Shown in pieces: positions 53,178-61,432 of a DNA stretch of 64,000 nt. Origin of the DNA: Bacteroidia bacterium. Lineage in GTDB: Bacteria > Bacteroidota > Bacteroidia > Cytophagales > Cyclobacteriaceae. How positions within the stretch are numbered: position 1 is the stretch's first letter; each line of letters opens with the position of its first letter. The notes below the pieces were generated by a model. The model was given only the letters and a program-made list of their open reading frames with translations, was not told where the DNA came from and ran no database searches. The position numbers and the translations under genes were made by a program. The stretch lies in assembly GCA_030432655.1 (NCBI GenBank), contig JAUILA010000009.1, positions 62,001 through 126,000 of the forward strand, given 5' to 3'.

Positions 53178-55154
53178 TTAAAATTCCAGCAACTGGTTAA
53201 TTTTTTCCTTCAGCCGGCCAACCGGCAGGAAGCTTTCTTCAAGTGCTGCGGCAAAGGGCACCGGGGTATCCAGGCTGCCCACGCGCATAACCGGCGCATC
53301 GAGATGTACAAAACATTCTTCTCCGATCCATGCCGCAATTTCGGCACCGATGCCGCCGGTCAGGGTATCCTCATGCAACACCAGTACCTTGCCGGTCCGA
53401 CTGACAGATGCCCTCACCGCCTCTTTATCCCACGGCAAAAGCGTTCTCAGGTCAACAATATCCATGGAAACCTCCCCAAGGCTTTCCTGCAGTTCAATGG
53501 CCCAGTGCACGCCCATCCCGTAGGTAATAACAGAAACATCCGAACCTTCGCTCACCTGCCGGGCTTCTCCGATAGGTACGGTAAAATAATCCTCCGCCAC
53601 TTCCTCTGTTAAAGAGCGGTATAAAAATTTATGTTCAAAGAAAAGAACCGGATTTGGATCCTCAATCGCGGCACACAGCAGTCCTTTGGCATCGGCCGGA
53701 GTGGAAGGATAAACGATCTTCAGGCCCGGCACATGGAAAAACCAGGCCTCATTCGACTGGCTGTGATAGGGCCCGGCACCAACGCCTGCTCCCGTAGGAA
53801 GGCGCACCACCACATCACTGGGCTGCCCCCAGCGGTAATGGGACTTGGCAAGATTATTCACAATCTGGTTGAACCCGCAGCTGACAAAATCGGCAAATTG
53901 CATCTCTACCATGGATTTCATCCCACGGACAGCCAGGCCCAGGCTGATCCCCAGAATGGCGGATTCACAAAGCGGGGTATTCCTCACCCGCTCCTTTCCG
54001 AATTGAGCCAGAAATCCGTCGGTTACCTTAAAGACACCCCCGTATTCTGCAATATCCTGCCCCATGAGCACCAGGTTTTCGAACTTTTCCATTGACTGGC
54101 GCAATCCGGCCGAAATAGCGTCTACAAACCGCATCTCACTTACCGCGCCGGAAGGTTCCGATTCCTCCGCCACATAAGGTGCATAAATGTCCTTAAGTTC
54201 CTGCACATCATTGGCAGGCGAAGGGGCCACCCCGTATGCCTTCTCCAGCTGCTCATCGATACGTTTTTTGATCCTGGTACGGGTTTTTTCAATGTATTTC
54301 TCATCAATCACTTTTCTGCGCAGCAAGTAAGCCTCAAAATTGTCCACCGGGTCCTTCGCCGCCCAGTGGTCCATTAATTCCTTTGGCACGTACTTGGTGC
54401 CTGAGGCCTCCTCATGCCCGCGCATCCGGAAGGTCATCGCCTCCACAAGCACCGGGCGGGGATTCTCCCTTATATCTTTTGCGAGTGCCTCAATAGTCGA
54501 ATGAACCTCAAGAATATTGTTCCCATCGACCTGGACCGCCTCAATACCATAACCAGGACCTTTCAGAGTAAATGATTCAAACCTGAATTGCTCACGACTT
54601 GGAGTAGACAATCCGTAGCCGTTATTCTCCACCACAAAGATGACCGGCAGTTCCCACACAGCCGCCACATTAAGCGCCTCGTGAAATTCACCCTCACTGG
54701 CACCTCCGTCCCCGGTAAAGACCAGCGTAGCCTTTTTCTCCCCCTGGAGTATCCCAGACAGCGCGATTCCGTCTGCCACGGACAACTGAGGACCCAGGTG
54801 GGAGATCATCCCGACAATCCGGTATTCATTCGTGCCAAAATGAAAGGAGCGGTCACGGCCCCTGGTAAATCCGCCGGCCTTTCCCTGGAACTGTTCGAAC
54901 AGCCGGTGATAGGGAATTTCCCGTGTGGTAAACACCCCAAGATTCCTGTGCATAGGGAGAATATATTCCTCCTTGTCCAGCGACATGGCAGCCCCTACCG
55001 AAATGGCTTCCTGCCCGATGCCGGAAAACCATTTGCTGATCCTCCCCTGCCGGAGGAGTATGATCATCTTTTCTTCAATCAGCCGCGGTTGCAGCAAATT
55101 CTCATAAAACGTCCTGAGCTGGTCATCGGAATAATCCTTTCGGTGAAATCGCAT
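53178..55154 (-). CDS. 2-oxoacid dehydrogenase E1, fused alpha and beta subunits
   Basis: A 658-residue thiamine-diphosphate enzyme. Residues 1-330 are the alpha part with the ThDP motif GDG-N26-N (Gly 148 to Asn 177, GDGGASEGEFHEA). About 340-658 are the beta part (MRFVDAISAGLRQSM, GQDIAEYGGVFKVT, VEMQFADF, TGGIGAEIAAW). Separate subunits are usual; the fusion is known in Bacteroidota, where it is annotated as branched-chain or pyruvate E1. Which 2-oxoacid it uses cannot be fixed. E2/E3 are not in the window. A good promoter lies immediately upstream. Confidence 0.95.
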   Translation of the reverse strand: MRFHRKDYSDDQLRTFYENLLQPRLIEEKMIILLRQGRISKWFSGIGQEAISVGAAMSLDKEEYILPMHRNLGVFTTREIPYHRLFEQFQGKAGGFTRGRDRSFHFGTNEYRIVGMISHLGPQLSVADGIALSGILQGEKKATLVFTGDGGASEGEFHEALNVAAVWELPVIFVVENNGYGLSTPSREQFRFESFTLKGPGYGIEAVQVDGNNILEVHSTIEALAKDIRENPRPVLVEAMTFRMRGHEEASGTKYVPKELMDHWAAKDPVDNFEAYLLRRKVIDEKYIEKTRTRIKKRIDEQLEKAYGVAPSPANDVQELKDIYAPYVAEESEPSGAVSEMRFVDAISAGLRQSMEKFENLVLMGQDIAEYGGVFKVTDGFLAQFGKERVRNTPLCESAILGISLGLAVRGMKSMVEMQFADFVSCGFNQIVNNLAKSHYRWGQPSDVVVRLPTGAGVGAGPYHSQSNEAWFFHVPGLKIVYPSTPADAKGLLCAAIEDPNPVLFFEHKFLYRSLTEEVAEDYFTVPIGEARQVSEGSDVSVITYGMGVHWAIELQESLGEVSMDIVDLRTLLPWDKEAVRASVSRTGKVLVLHEDTLTGGIGAEIAAWIGEECFVHLDAPVMRVGSLDTPVPFAAALEESFLPVGRLKEKINQLLEF

Positions 55155-55171
55155 AGTGAAGATTTTGCAAA

Positions 55172-55201
55172 CAAAATTAAAGGTTAGCCCTTTTCTGCAA
55201 A
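55172..55201 (-). promoter_or_regulatory. Bacteroidota-type promoter of the E1 gene
   Basis: On the minus strand TTTG (55198-55201), 18-nt spacer, TAATTTTG (55172-55179). Both boxes fit the consensus. The ATG is 17 nt beyond the -7 box, so the leader is very short. Confidence 0.72.
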
Positions 55202-55234
55202 GTGATGTGTTCTTTTTATTTTTACCACCAGCTT

Positions 55235-56482
55235 ATGATTGAATACACCTCATTTACCCTTGAAAATGGCCTGAAGGTCATTGTGCACGAAGATACGAAT
55301 GTTGAGATTGCGGTACTGAATATCCTCTATGATGTAGGTTCCCGCGACGAACGTCCGGATAAAACCGGATTTGCCCACCTGTTTGAGCATCTGATGTTTG
55401 GCGGATCTGTCAATATACCGGATTATGACGGGGAACTGCAGAAAGTCGGCGGGGAGAATAACGCATTTACCAGTCCGGATGTCACCAATTATTACGTAAC
55501 GGTTCCTGCGCAAAGTCTTGAGACGGCCTTCTGGCTGGAATCTGACCGCATGCTCGGCCTGTCGTTTGATCCGCGTGTCCTGGAGGTACAAAGGAAGGTG
55601 GTCATTGAAGAATTCAAACAACGCTACCTGAACCAGCCCTATGGCGATGTCTGGCTCAAGTTGCGGCCGCTTGCCTACTCCAGTCACCCCTACCAATGGG
55701 CCACCATCGGCAAGGAGATCTCACATATTGCCGATGCGACCATGGAGGATGTTCGCGCCTTTTTTTACAAACATTACCGGCCGGATCAGGCCGTGCTCGT
55801 GGTTGCAGGAAATGTAACGGAAGCACAGGTTCGGGAGCTTTCGGAAAAATGGTTCGGTCCAATTCCGAAAGGAGATGGGTACAAGAGACAATTGTCTGTG
55901 GAACCTCCGCAACAGGAATACCGTCATATCGATCTTTACGACGAGGTGCCGTCCCACGCATTATACATGACCTTTCATGTACCGGGCAGATATGAAGCAG
56001 ATTATTATCCGGCTGACCTCCTGAGTGACATCATGGGCCGGGGCAAGTCATCGCGCTTGTACCTGCAACTCGTCAGGAAGCAAAAACTATTTACCCAGAT
56101 TGGGGCGCACATGAACGGTTCATTTGATCCGGGACTGTTGATTGTCCACGGACAATTAGCTCCCGGGATCAGCCATGAGCAGGCAGAGGCCGCTGTTTTT
56201 GAGGTAATTTCCTCGTTGGGTGATCTGACGGAAGAAGAGCTGGAAAAGGTGAAGAACCAGGCGGAAGCCACCGTGGAATTCGGGGAGGTCGAAGTGCTCC
56301 AGCGTGCCATGAACCTTGCTTTCTGCACCGTTCAGGGAGATACCGAAGAAGTGAACCGGGAGACAGACAGAATCAGGGCCGTTTCAGTAAGCGACGTACT
56401 GAAGGCCAGGCAAAAATTTCTGACCCGGGAGAATTGTTCATCCTTGTTTTACCACGCAAAACCGGAATTACATGAAAATTAG
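55235..56482 (+). CDS. M16 zinc peptidase (pitrilysin family)
   Basis: A 415-residue protein with the inverted zinc motif HLFEH (His 48, Glu 51, His 52) and the downstream glutamate in VIEEFKQRY, followed by a second M16 domain (YDEVPSHALYMTFHVPGR). I start at MIEYTSF (55235); earlier ATG/GTG codons (55202-55205) give an unlikely N-terminus. There is no signal peptide, so it is probably cytoplasmic, unlike many exported M16 proteins. It is single-length (not the 900-aa fused form), so it may act as a homodimer. It overlaps ispF by 11 nt. Confidence 0.93.
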   Translation: MIEYTSFTLENGLKVIVHEDTNVEIAVLNILYDVGSRDERPDKTGFAHLFEHLMFGGSVNIPDYDGELQKVGGENNAFTSPDVTNYYVTVPAQSLETAFWLESDRMLGLSFDPRVLEVQRKVVIEEFKQRYLNQPYGDVWLKLRPLAYSSHPYQWATIGKEISHIADATMEDVRAFFYKHYRPDQAVLVVAGNVTEAQVRELSEKWFGPIPKGDGYKRQLSVEPPQQEYRHIDLYDEVPSHALYMTFHVPGRYEADYYPADLLSDIMGRGKSSRLYLQLVRKQKLFTQIGAHMNGSFDPGLLIVHGQLAPGISHEQAEAAVFEVISSLGDLTEEELEKVKNQAEATVEFGEVEVLQRAMNLAFCTVQGDTEEVNRETDRIRAVSVSDVLKARQKFLTRENCSSLFYHAKPELHEN

Positions 56483-56951
56483 AACAGGGATAGGATATGA
56501 TGTACATAAACTGGCCACCGGGTATGAATTGTGGCTGGGAGGGATCAAAATCCCGCACTCGCACGGATCGGTCGGGCATTCTGACGCAGATGTACTGATC
56601 CATGTTATTTGTGATGCCTTGCTTGGGGCAATGGACAAGCGCGATATCGGTTTCCACTTTCCTGACACCGATCCGAAATTCAAGGGGATTGACAGCAAGG
56701 AATTACTGCGCCAGGTGATCGAAATGGTAAACAAAGAAGGCTGGGAAATCGGTAATATAGATACGGTCGTGATCCTGGAGGCACCGAAGGTCAATCCGCA
56801 TATACCTGAAATGAAGCGTGTGCTGGCGGGCGTCACAGGGTTGTCGGAGGGGCAGATCAGTATCAAGGCTACCACCTCCGAGCACCTTGGATTTGTCGGC
56901 CGGAAAGAAGGGATTGCAGCCCTGGCTACTACCATTATTTACGGAAAATGA
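56472..56951 (+). CDS. ispF: 2-C-methyl-D-erythritol 2,4-cyclodiphosphate synthase
   Basis: A 159-residue MEP-pathway enzyme forming the cyclic diphosphate from CDP-methylerythritol 2-phosphate. The metal ligands Asp 10/His 12 (GIGYDVHKL) and His 44 (DVLIHVICDALLGA) are present, as is the C-terminal HLGFVGRKEGI block. The gene overlaps the M16 gene by 11 nt and mnmD by 4 nt, so all three are translationally coupled. Confidence 0.98.
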   Translation: MKIRTGIGYDVHKLATGYELWLGGIKIPHSHGSVGHSDADVLIHVICDALLGAMDKRDIGFHFPDTDPKFKGIDSKELLRQVIEMVNKEGWEIGNIDTVVILEAPKVNPHIPEMKRVLAGVTGLSEGQISIKATTSEHLGFVGRKEGIAALATTIIYGK

Positions 56952-57631
56952 GTGCTGTTCCCAGACTAATCATGACGGAGGACGGGAGCCACAGCCTGTA
57001 TCTGCCTGACATGAAAGAAACCTATCACAGCACACATGGTGCATTGCAGGAATCTGAGCATGTGTTCATTCGCCACGGTCTGGATTCAGCAGCAGGTCGT
57101 ATAGCTGACCTGATCAATGTATTCGAAGTAGGACTGGGAACAGGGCTGAATGTATTACTGACCGCCCTTTGGTCTGCGAAAGCAGAAAGACCGGTCCATA
57201 TGACTTCAATCGAGGCCTTCCCGGTGACCCGGGAAATATGGGAGGCGCTGAATTATGCGGGGCTTATCGGGGATCCGCGTGCTGCTGAATGGTGGCAATC
57301 GATCCATGCCAGCATCTGGGGTGAAGAAATACAAATTCACAAGCACTTTAAATTAACTAAAATTCATGACAGGCTGGAGAATCACAAATTGAAGGAAAAT
57401 AATTTCGATGTCGTATATTACGATGCGTTTGCCCCCGGCAAGCAGGCGTCCATGTGGGAGGCAGAGATGCTCCGTAAAACCGCTGGCGGATTGCGGCCCG
57501 GGGGGTGCCTGGTGACCTATTGTGCCCAGGGGAAGTTTAAACGTGATTTGTCGGAACTTGGTCTGGTGGTTGAGCCGCTTGCCGGGCCTCCCGGGAAGAA
57601 GGAAATGACCAGAGCCTGCAAACCAAAATAG
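56948..57631 (+). CDS. mnmD: tRNA mnm5s2U34 methyltransferase, MnmD domain alone
   Basis: A 227-residue SAM-dependent methyltransferase corresponding to the N-terminal half of enterobacterial MnmC. It methylates nm5s2U at the wobble position of tRNA. It carries NVFEVGLGTGLNVLL (SAM loop), SIEAFPVT, YYDAFAPGKQASMWEAEML and YCAQGKFKRDL. The FAD-dependent MnmC1 oxidase half is missing, as is usual outside Proteobacteria. It overlaps the ispF stop by 4 nt (ATGA). Confidence 0.94.
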   Translation: MSAVPRLIMTEDGSHSLYLPDMKETYHSTHGALQESEHVFIRHGLDSAAGRIADLINVFEVGLGTGLNVLLTALWSAKAERPVHMTSIEAFPVTREIWEALNYAGLIGDPRAAEWWQSIHASIWGEEIQIHKHFKLTKIHDRLENHKLKENNFDVVYYDAFAPGKQASMWEAEMLRKTAGGLRPGGCLVTYCAQGKFKRDLSELGLVVEPLAGPPGKKEMTRACKPK

Positions 57632-57668
57632 CTGAATCATTTTAGCATTGTTTATTGTTAATGAAAAT

Positions 57669-58088
57669 ATGCACAGGATAACCAAGTTTGGAATCGCCCT
57701 TCTGATCGTATTCACGGTCTCCTGCAGAAAAAATCCTGCTTCTTCCCGGGAAGAGGACCGTCCGGTCCGGCAAACGCTGGAAAACCAGATCCCGGCCGAT
57801 GCAGTTAAAACTCCTGATCAACCTATTACCTCCGGTGCCATCCGTCTCGAGGTCCGGTGGCTGGAATCCATGCCTGAAATAAACAGTTCGCTGGTAATAG
57901 TCGGATCACGGATCGCTCCCGGCCCTTCCTATTCCGGCTACATGCCAGAAGATGGTGAATCCCTGATCATCCGCGGACTGGAAGAAGTTGTTTTTGAAGA
58001 CAGGGAGACGCTGTATATTGAAGTAAGACCGCCCCTCCGCGAACCGGACGGTATCCCGGAGATGACATTGTTGAAAATAATTGAGTGA
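57669..58088 (+). CDS. Small lipoprotein of unknown function, 139 aa
   Basis: Lipoprotein signal (LLIVFTVSC, Cys about 19). The mature part is about 120 residues ending in beta-rich segments (SGAIRLEVRWLESMPEINSSLVIVGSRIA, GLEEVVFEDRETLYIEVRPP). I do not recognise it. ATG 57669 is chosen over an in-frame TTG at 57648. One base separates its stop from the start of the large T9SS lipoprotein, so it may assist or accompany that protein. Confidence 0.7.
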   Translation: MHRITKFGIALLIVFTVSCRKNPASSREEDRPVRQTLENQIPADAVKTPDQPITSGAIRLEVRWLESMPEINSSLVIVGSRIAPGPSYSGYMPEDGESLIIRGLEEVVFEDRETLYIEVRPPLREPDGIPEMTLLKIIE

Positions 58089-58089
58089 A

Positions 58090-61000
58090 ATGAGGAACAA
58101 GTACTTTATTATTCTGTGTACTGCATTGCTGTTAGGGGCGGGCTGTACTGATCAAGACGATAAAACCGATAACGATCGAATCGCCCTGAAGACACGCACA
58201 TTCCCGTCCGCAGACCTGCCTGATATCGATCGTGAAATGGAACTGCAGGAAGAAGGAGGAGAAGATAATCCGGGAGCCAGGCAGGCATTCGACGTCCTCC
58301 GGTTCCGTGACCCTGCCACCGGAAAAATTCCTGCCGGCATCCGGGGAGCAGAGATTGCTTTTGCCAATAAACTGCCGGTCAGCGATGGATTCTCCTATAA
58401 AAACTCACAGGGAAGAAACATCACGGCCGAACTCAACTTTTCCGCGGCCGGCCCGGTCAACGTGGGCGGCAGGACCCGGGCACTCGCCATTGATGTAACC
58501 AATACCAACAGGATTTTCGCCGGGGGTGTCAGTGGTGGTCTCTGGAGATCAAACGATAAAGGCAATTCATGGACTCGTGTTTCTCCCGTTACCTCTCTGC
58601 CGAATATCCGGTCAATCGTTCAGGATGTACGTGCGGGCCATGAATCCACGTGGTTTTACGGAACAGGCGAGATCGAACCCGGCAGTTCAGCCTCGTTTCC
58701 CGGAGCACCCTATCGCGGAAACGGTATTTACCGGTCGACCGACAATGGAAATACCTGGACAGCTGTTCAGACCACCGGGAATGTCAGCGCGCTTACCTCC
58801 GCATTTAATTACGTTCACAACCTGGCGCTGGATCCTTCCAATTCATCCCAGGCAGAGCTTTACGCCGCCTGTCTTGGAGGCATTTACAAAACAACCAACG
58901 GTTTTAACAGTGTTTCCCTCGTGCTGGGAACGGATAATTTTCAGAGTAATTCCACCTGGACAGAAGTCGCGGTATCATCCACCGGGGTCGTTTATGCCAC
59001 CCTTTCCTCTGAAAGCAACAATAATAACGGCGTGAGTGGCATATATCGTTCAGAAACCGGTGAAGCCGGAAGCTGGGAAGACATTACCCCGGCTACCGGG
59101 TATGGTACTTCTTTCCGCCGGATTGTAATAGGGATCAGCCCTTCTGATGAAGATGTTGTCTATTTCCTGGGGAATAAACGTGATACAAACGTACTGCACA
59201 GGTACGATGCCTCTGCCCCGGCGGGACAACAATGGACAGACCTGACGGACAATATCCCCATGCTGGGCGAGCCACAGGGAAATTTTAATGCCCAGTCTTC
59301 CTACAACATGGTGGTGGCTGTTCATCCGAATGATGAAAACATCGTCTTTCTTGGCGGTACCAACCTGTACCGCTCGACAAATGGATTCAGTGATGAAACC
59401 GAGACGGACTGGATTGGTGGATATACACTGAATAATAACAGCAACCAGTATTTCAACCATCATGCCGACCAGCATTCGGTAGCATTTTTTCCGGATAATC
59501 CGAATGAAATGTTAAGCTCCCATGACGGGGGCATCAGTCATACCACTAATAACCTGAAAACAAGCCTTACCGAGGTAACGGACGGCAGTGGGAATGTGAT
59601 TCAGGAGGTAAGGGTAGTCTGGGAATCGCTGAATAATGCATACATCACTTCCCAGTTTTATTCGGTGGGTATAGACGAGGAAAATGTCGGCGACCCCACG
59701 CTGCTGGGCGGGATGCAGGATAATTCTACCTACATTATCCAGAGTGACAACAGATCCTCCAACTGGACCGACATTGGCGCCGGGGACGGGGGGTATTGCT
59801 ACTACGATCTGACCTCTGTGATAGTCAGTGCGCAATACTCAAACATTTTCCGGTATGGCCTGGTGAATGATGAGTTTCAGGCTTTTAATATCAGTCCGCC
59901 CAATGCCGGGGATGATGAACTTAACCTGTTTGTGAATCCGATCCTGCTGGATCCCGTAGCGCCAAACAAAGCCTTTGTCGGGGCTCAGGGACGGGTCTAC
60001 TATACACTCAATATTCGTCAGAATCCGTCAGAAGATGATTGGCTCACTTTCGGAAACGGCACACTCCCCAATAATCAGCGGGTGAGTGCCATGGGTGCCT
60101 CCATCGAACCACAGGGGGTGCTTTACATGGGCACGGAAGGCGGACGGCTTTACCGGGTAAATAATTCAACCCGGCTTGATGATATCGAAGACGTTACCGG
60201 AAGTCTGCCCTCAGGATATATTTCCTGTGTAATGGTCGATCCTACCAACGCAAATCGCGTATTGGTCTCCTATTCGAACTATAACATGCAGAGTATTTAC
60301 TATACCACGAACGGAGGTGATACCTGGTCAACCGTAGCCGGGAATCTTGAGAACGGAGGGGTGACATCAGTTGGAGCACCCTCTGTACGCTGGCTCGCCT
60401 ATGTTCCGAATGGGGCTACCCCTCTTTACCTGGCCGGCACAAGCGCAGGACTTTTCAGTACCTCCAATCTGAATGGAAATTCGACAGTCTGGGCAAGGGA
60501 AGGAGCCGGTACCATTGGCGTTTCGCCAGTTGATATGATTCGGGTAAGGCCGATTGACGGAACGGTCGTGGTGGCGACCCATGGCTCCGGGATTTTTGAA
60601 GCCCGGGCAGATGTGGCCTTTACAGCGCGGCTCCAGGTCATGGACCTGCTTTGTGAGGAAGGGGAAGTTACCCTGCAAACAAACATTCAGCTCCAGGGAG
60701 TGGAAGATGAATATGACCTCACCTATGAATGGTTTGCCGATGGCCAACCGGTTAGTAATGTTACCGGACCAGGGATCATAACCACCTCGGAGGCCATCTT
60801 TACCGTACGTGTTACCAATGCCGTTACCGGCGAATCAGATATGTCTAACCCCGTTGAGGTTCGTTTCGGGGAAAACAGTATTGCCTGGTGTAACGAGGGG
60901 GTAACCTCGGCGGAGGATGACCTGGCAGACCAGGGGATCGCGGTATATCCAAACCCGACTTCCGGGCCACTTACAATTAAGACCGAACCAGGTAAGTTTA

Positions 61001-61167
61001 ATTTCATGACCATTACCGACCTGAAAGGAGCAGTAATTATGGAACGGAGCATCAGCACTGAAGAGACCATTTCATTGGAAGATCAGCCGGATGGAGTGTA
61101 CATAATTGAGTTTTCCGGGGAGCGTGATAAAATCAGTCGCAGGATAATAAAAATTTCTGAGGGCTGA
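58090..61167 (+). CDS. Large beta-propeller lipoprotein with T9SS sorting domain
   Basis: A 1025-residue surface or secreted protein. A lipoprotein-type signal (LLLGAGC, Cys 19) is followed by acidic residues (TDQDDK), similar to the surface-export signal of Bacteroidota lipoproteins. The body (about 120-850) has repeated Asp-box/BNR motifs (RSNDKGNSWT, RSTDNGNTWT, YTTNGGDTWS), indicating a sialidase/VPS10-type propeller. An Ig/PKD-like domain (about 860-935) and a type A T9SS C-terminal domain (VYPNPTSG to the end) follow. The catalytic residues of true sialidases are not evident. It is probably an adhesin or scaffold. ATG 58090. Confidence 0.88.
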   Translation: MRNKYFIILCTALLLGAGCTDQDDKTDNDRIALKTRTFPSADLPDIDREMELQEEGGEDNPGARQAFDVLRFRDPATGKIPAGIRGAEIAFANKLPVSDGFSYKNSQGRNITAELNFSAAGPVNVGGRTRALAIDVTNTNRIFAGGVSGGLWRSNDKGNSWTRVSPVTSLPNIRSIVQDVRAGHESTWFYGTGEIEPGSSASFPGAPYRGNGIYRSTDNGNTWTAVQTTGNVSALTSAFNYVHNLALDPSNSSQAELYAACLGGIYKTTNGFNSVSLVLGTDNFQSNSTWTEVAVSSTGVVYATLSSESNNNNGVSGIYRSETGEAGSWEDITPATGYGTSFRRIVIGISPSDEDVVYFLGNKRDTNVLHRYDASAPAGQQWTDLTDNIPMLGEPQGNFNAQSSYNMVVAVHPNDENIVFLGGTNLYRSTNGFSDETETDWIGGYTLNNNSNQYFNHHADQHSVAFFPDNPNEMLSSHDGGISHTTNNLKTSLTEVTDGSGNVIQEVRVVWESLNNAYITSQFYSVGIDEENVGDPTLLGGMQDNSTYIIQSDNRSSNWTDIGAGDGGYCYYDLTSVIVSAQYSNIFRYGLVNDEFQAFNISPPNAGDDELNLFVNPILLDPVAPNKAFVGAQGRVYYTLNIRQNPSEDDWLTFGNGTLPNNQRVSAMGASIEPQGVLYMGTEGGRLYRVNNSTRLDDIEDVTGSLPSGYISCVMVDPTNANRVLVSYSNYNMQSIYYTTNGGDTWSTVAGNLENGGVTSVGAPSVRWLAYVPNGATPLYLAGTSAGLFSTSNLNGNSTVWAREGAGTIGVSPVDMIRVRPIDGTVVVATHGSGIFEARADVAFTARLQVMDLLCEEGEVTLQTNIQLQGVEDEYDLTYEWFADGQPVSNVTGPGIITTSEAIFTVRVTNAVTGESDMSNPVEVRFGENSIAWCNEGVTSAEDDLADQGIAVYPNPTSGPLTIKTEPGKFNFMTITDLKGAVIMERSISTEETISLEDQPDGVYIIEFSGERDKISRRIIKISEG

Positions 61168-61176
61168 TTTTTGAAA

Positions 61177-61220
61177 AATTGTTAATAATGCAGGCGTACT
61201 GGATGCCTGTATTAGCAATT
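61177..61220 (+). repeat. Extended hairpin after the T9SS gene
   Basis: AATGCAGGC pairs with GCCTGTATT (one G-U) and outer AATTG/CAATT arms extend the stem. It is 10 nt after the stop and could be a terminator, but no run of Ts follows. The remainder of 61221-61432 is AT-rich with a small GCCGC/GCGGC hairpin at 61386-61399 in the gltB leader; I see nothing else. Confidence 0.45.
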
Positions 61221-61432
61221 TCTTAAAAGGTATCGTTTGCGGTTTTTTATTTAAAAAAACGAATTTTTCCGGATGCCACATCCCCCGGATACCGATTCAG
61301 TATTTCATCATTTTTTTATTAAATTTAAAGGCTGCTGACATCTATACAGGCCTTCCTATTGGTGGATTTGATTACTCTCACGGAAGCCGCGTCAGCGGCA
61401 GGTAATCATACTTACAATTAATTTTTAAAGAA

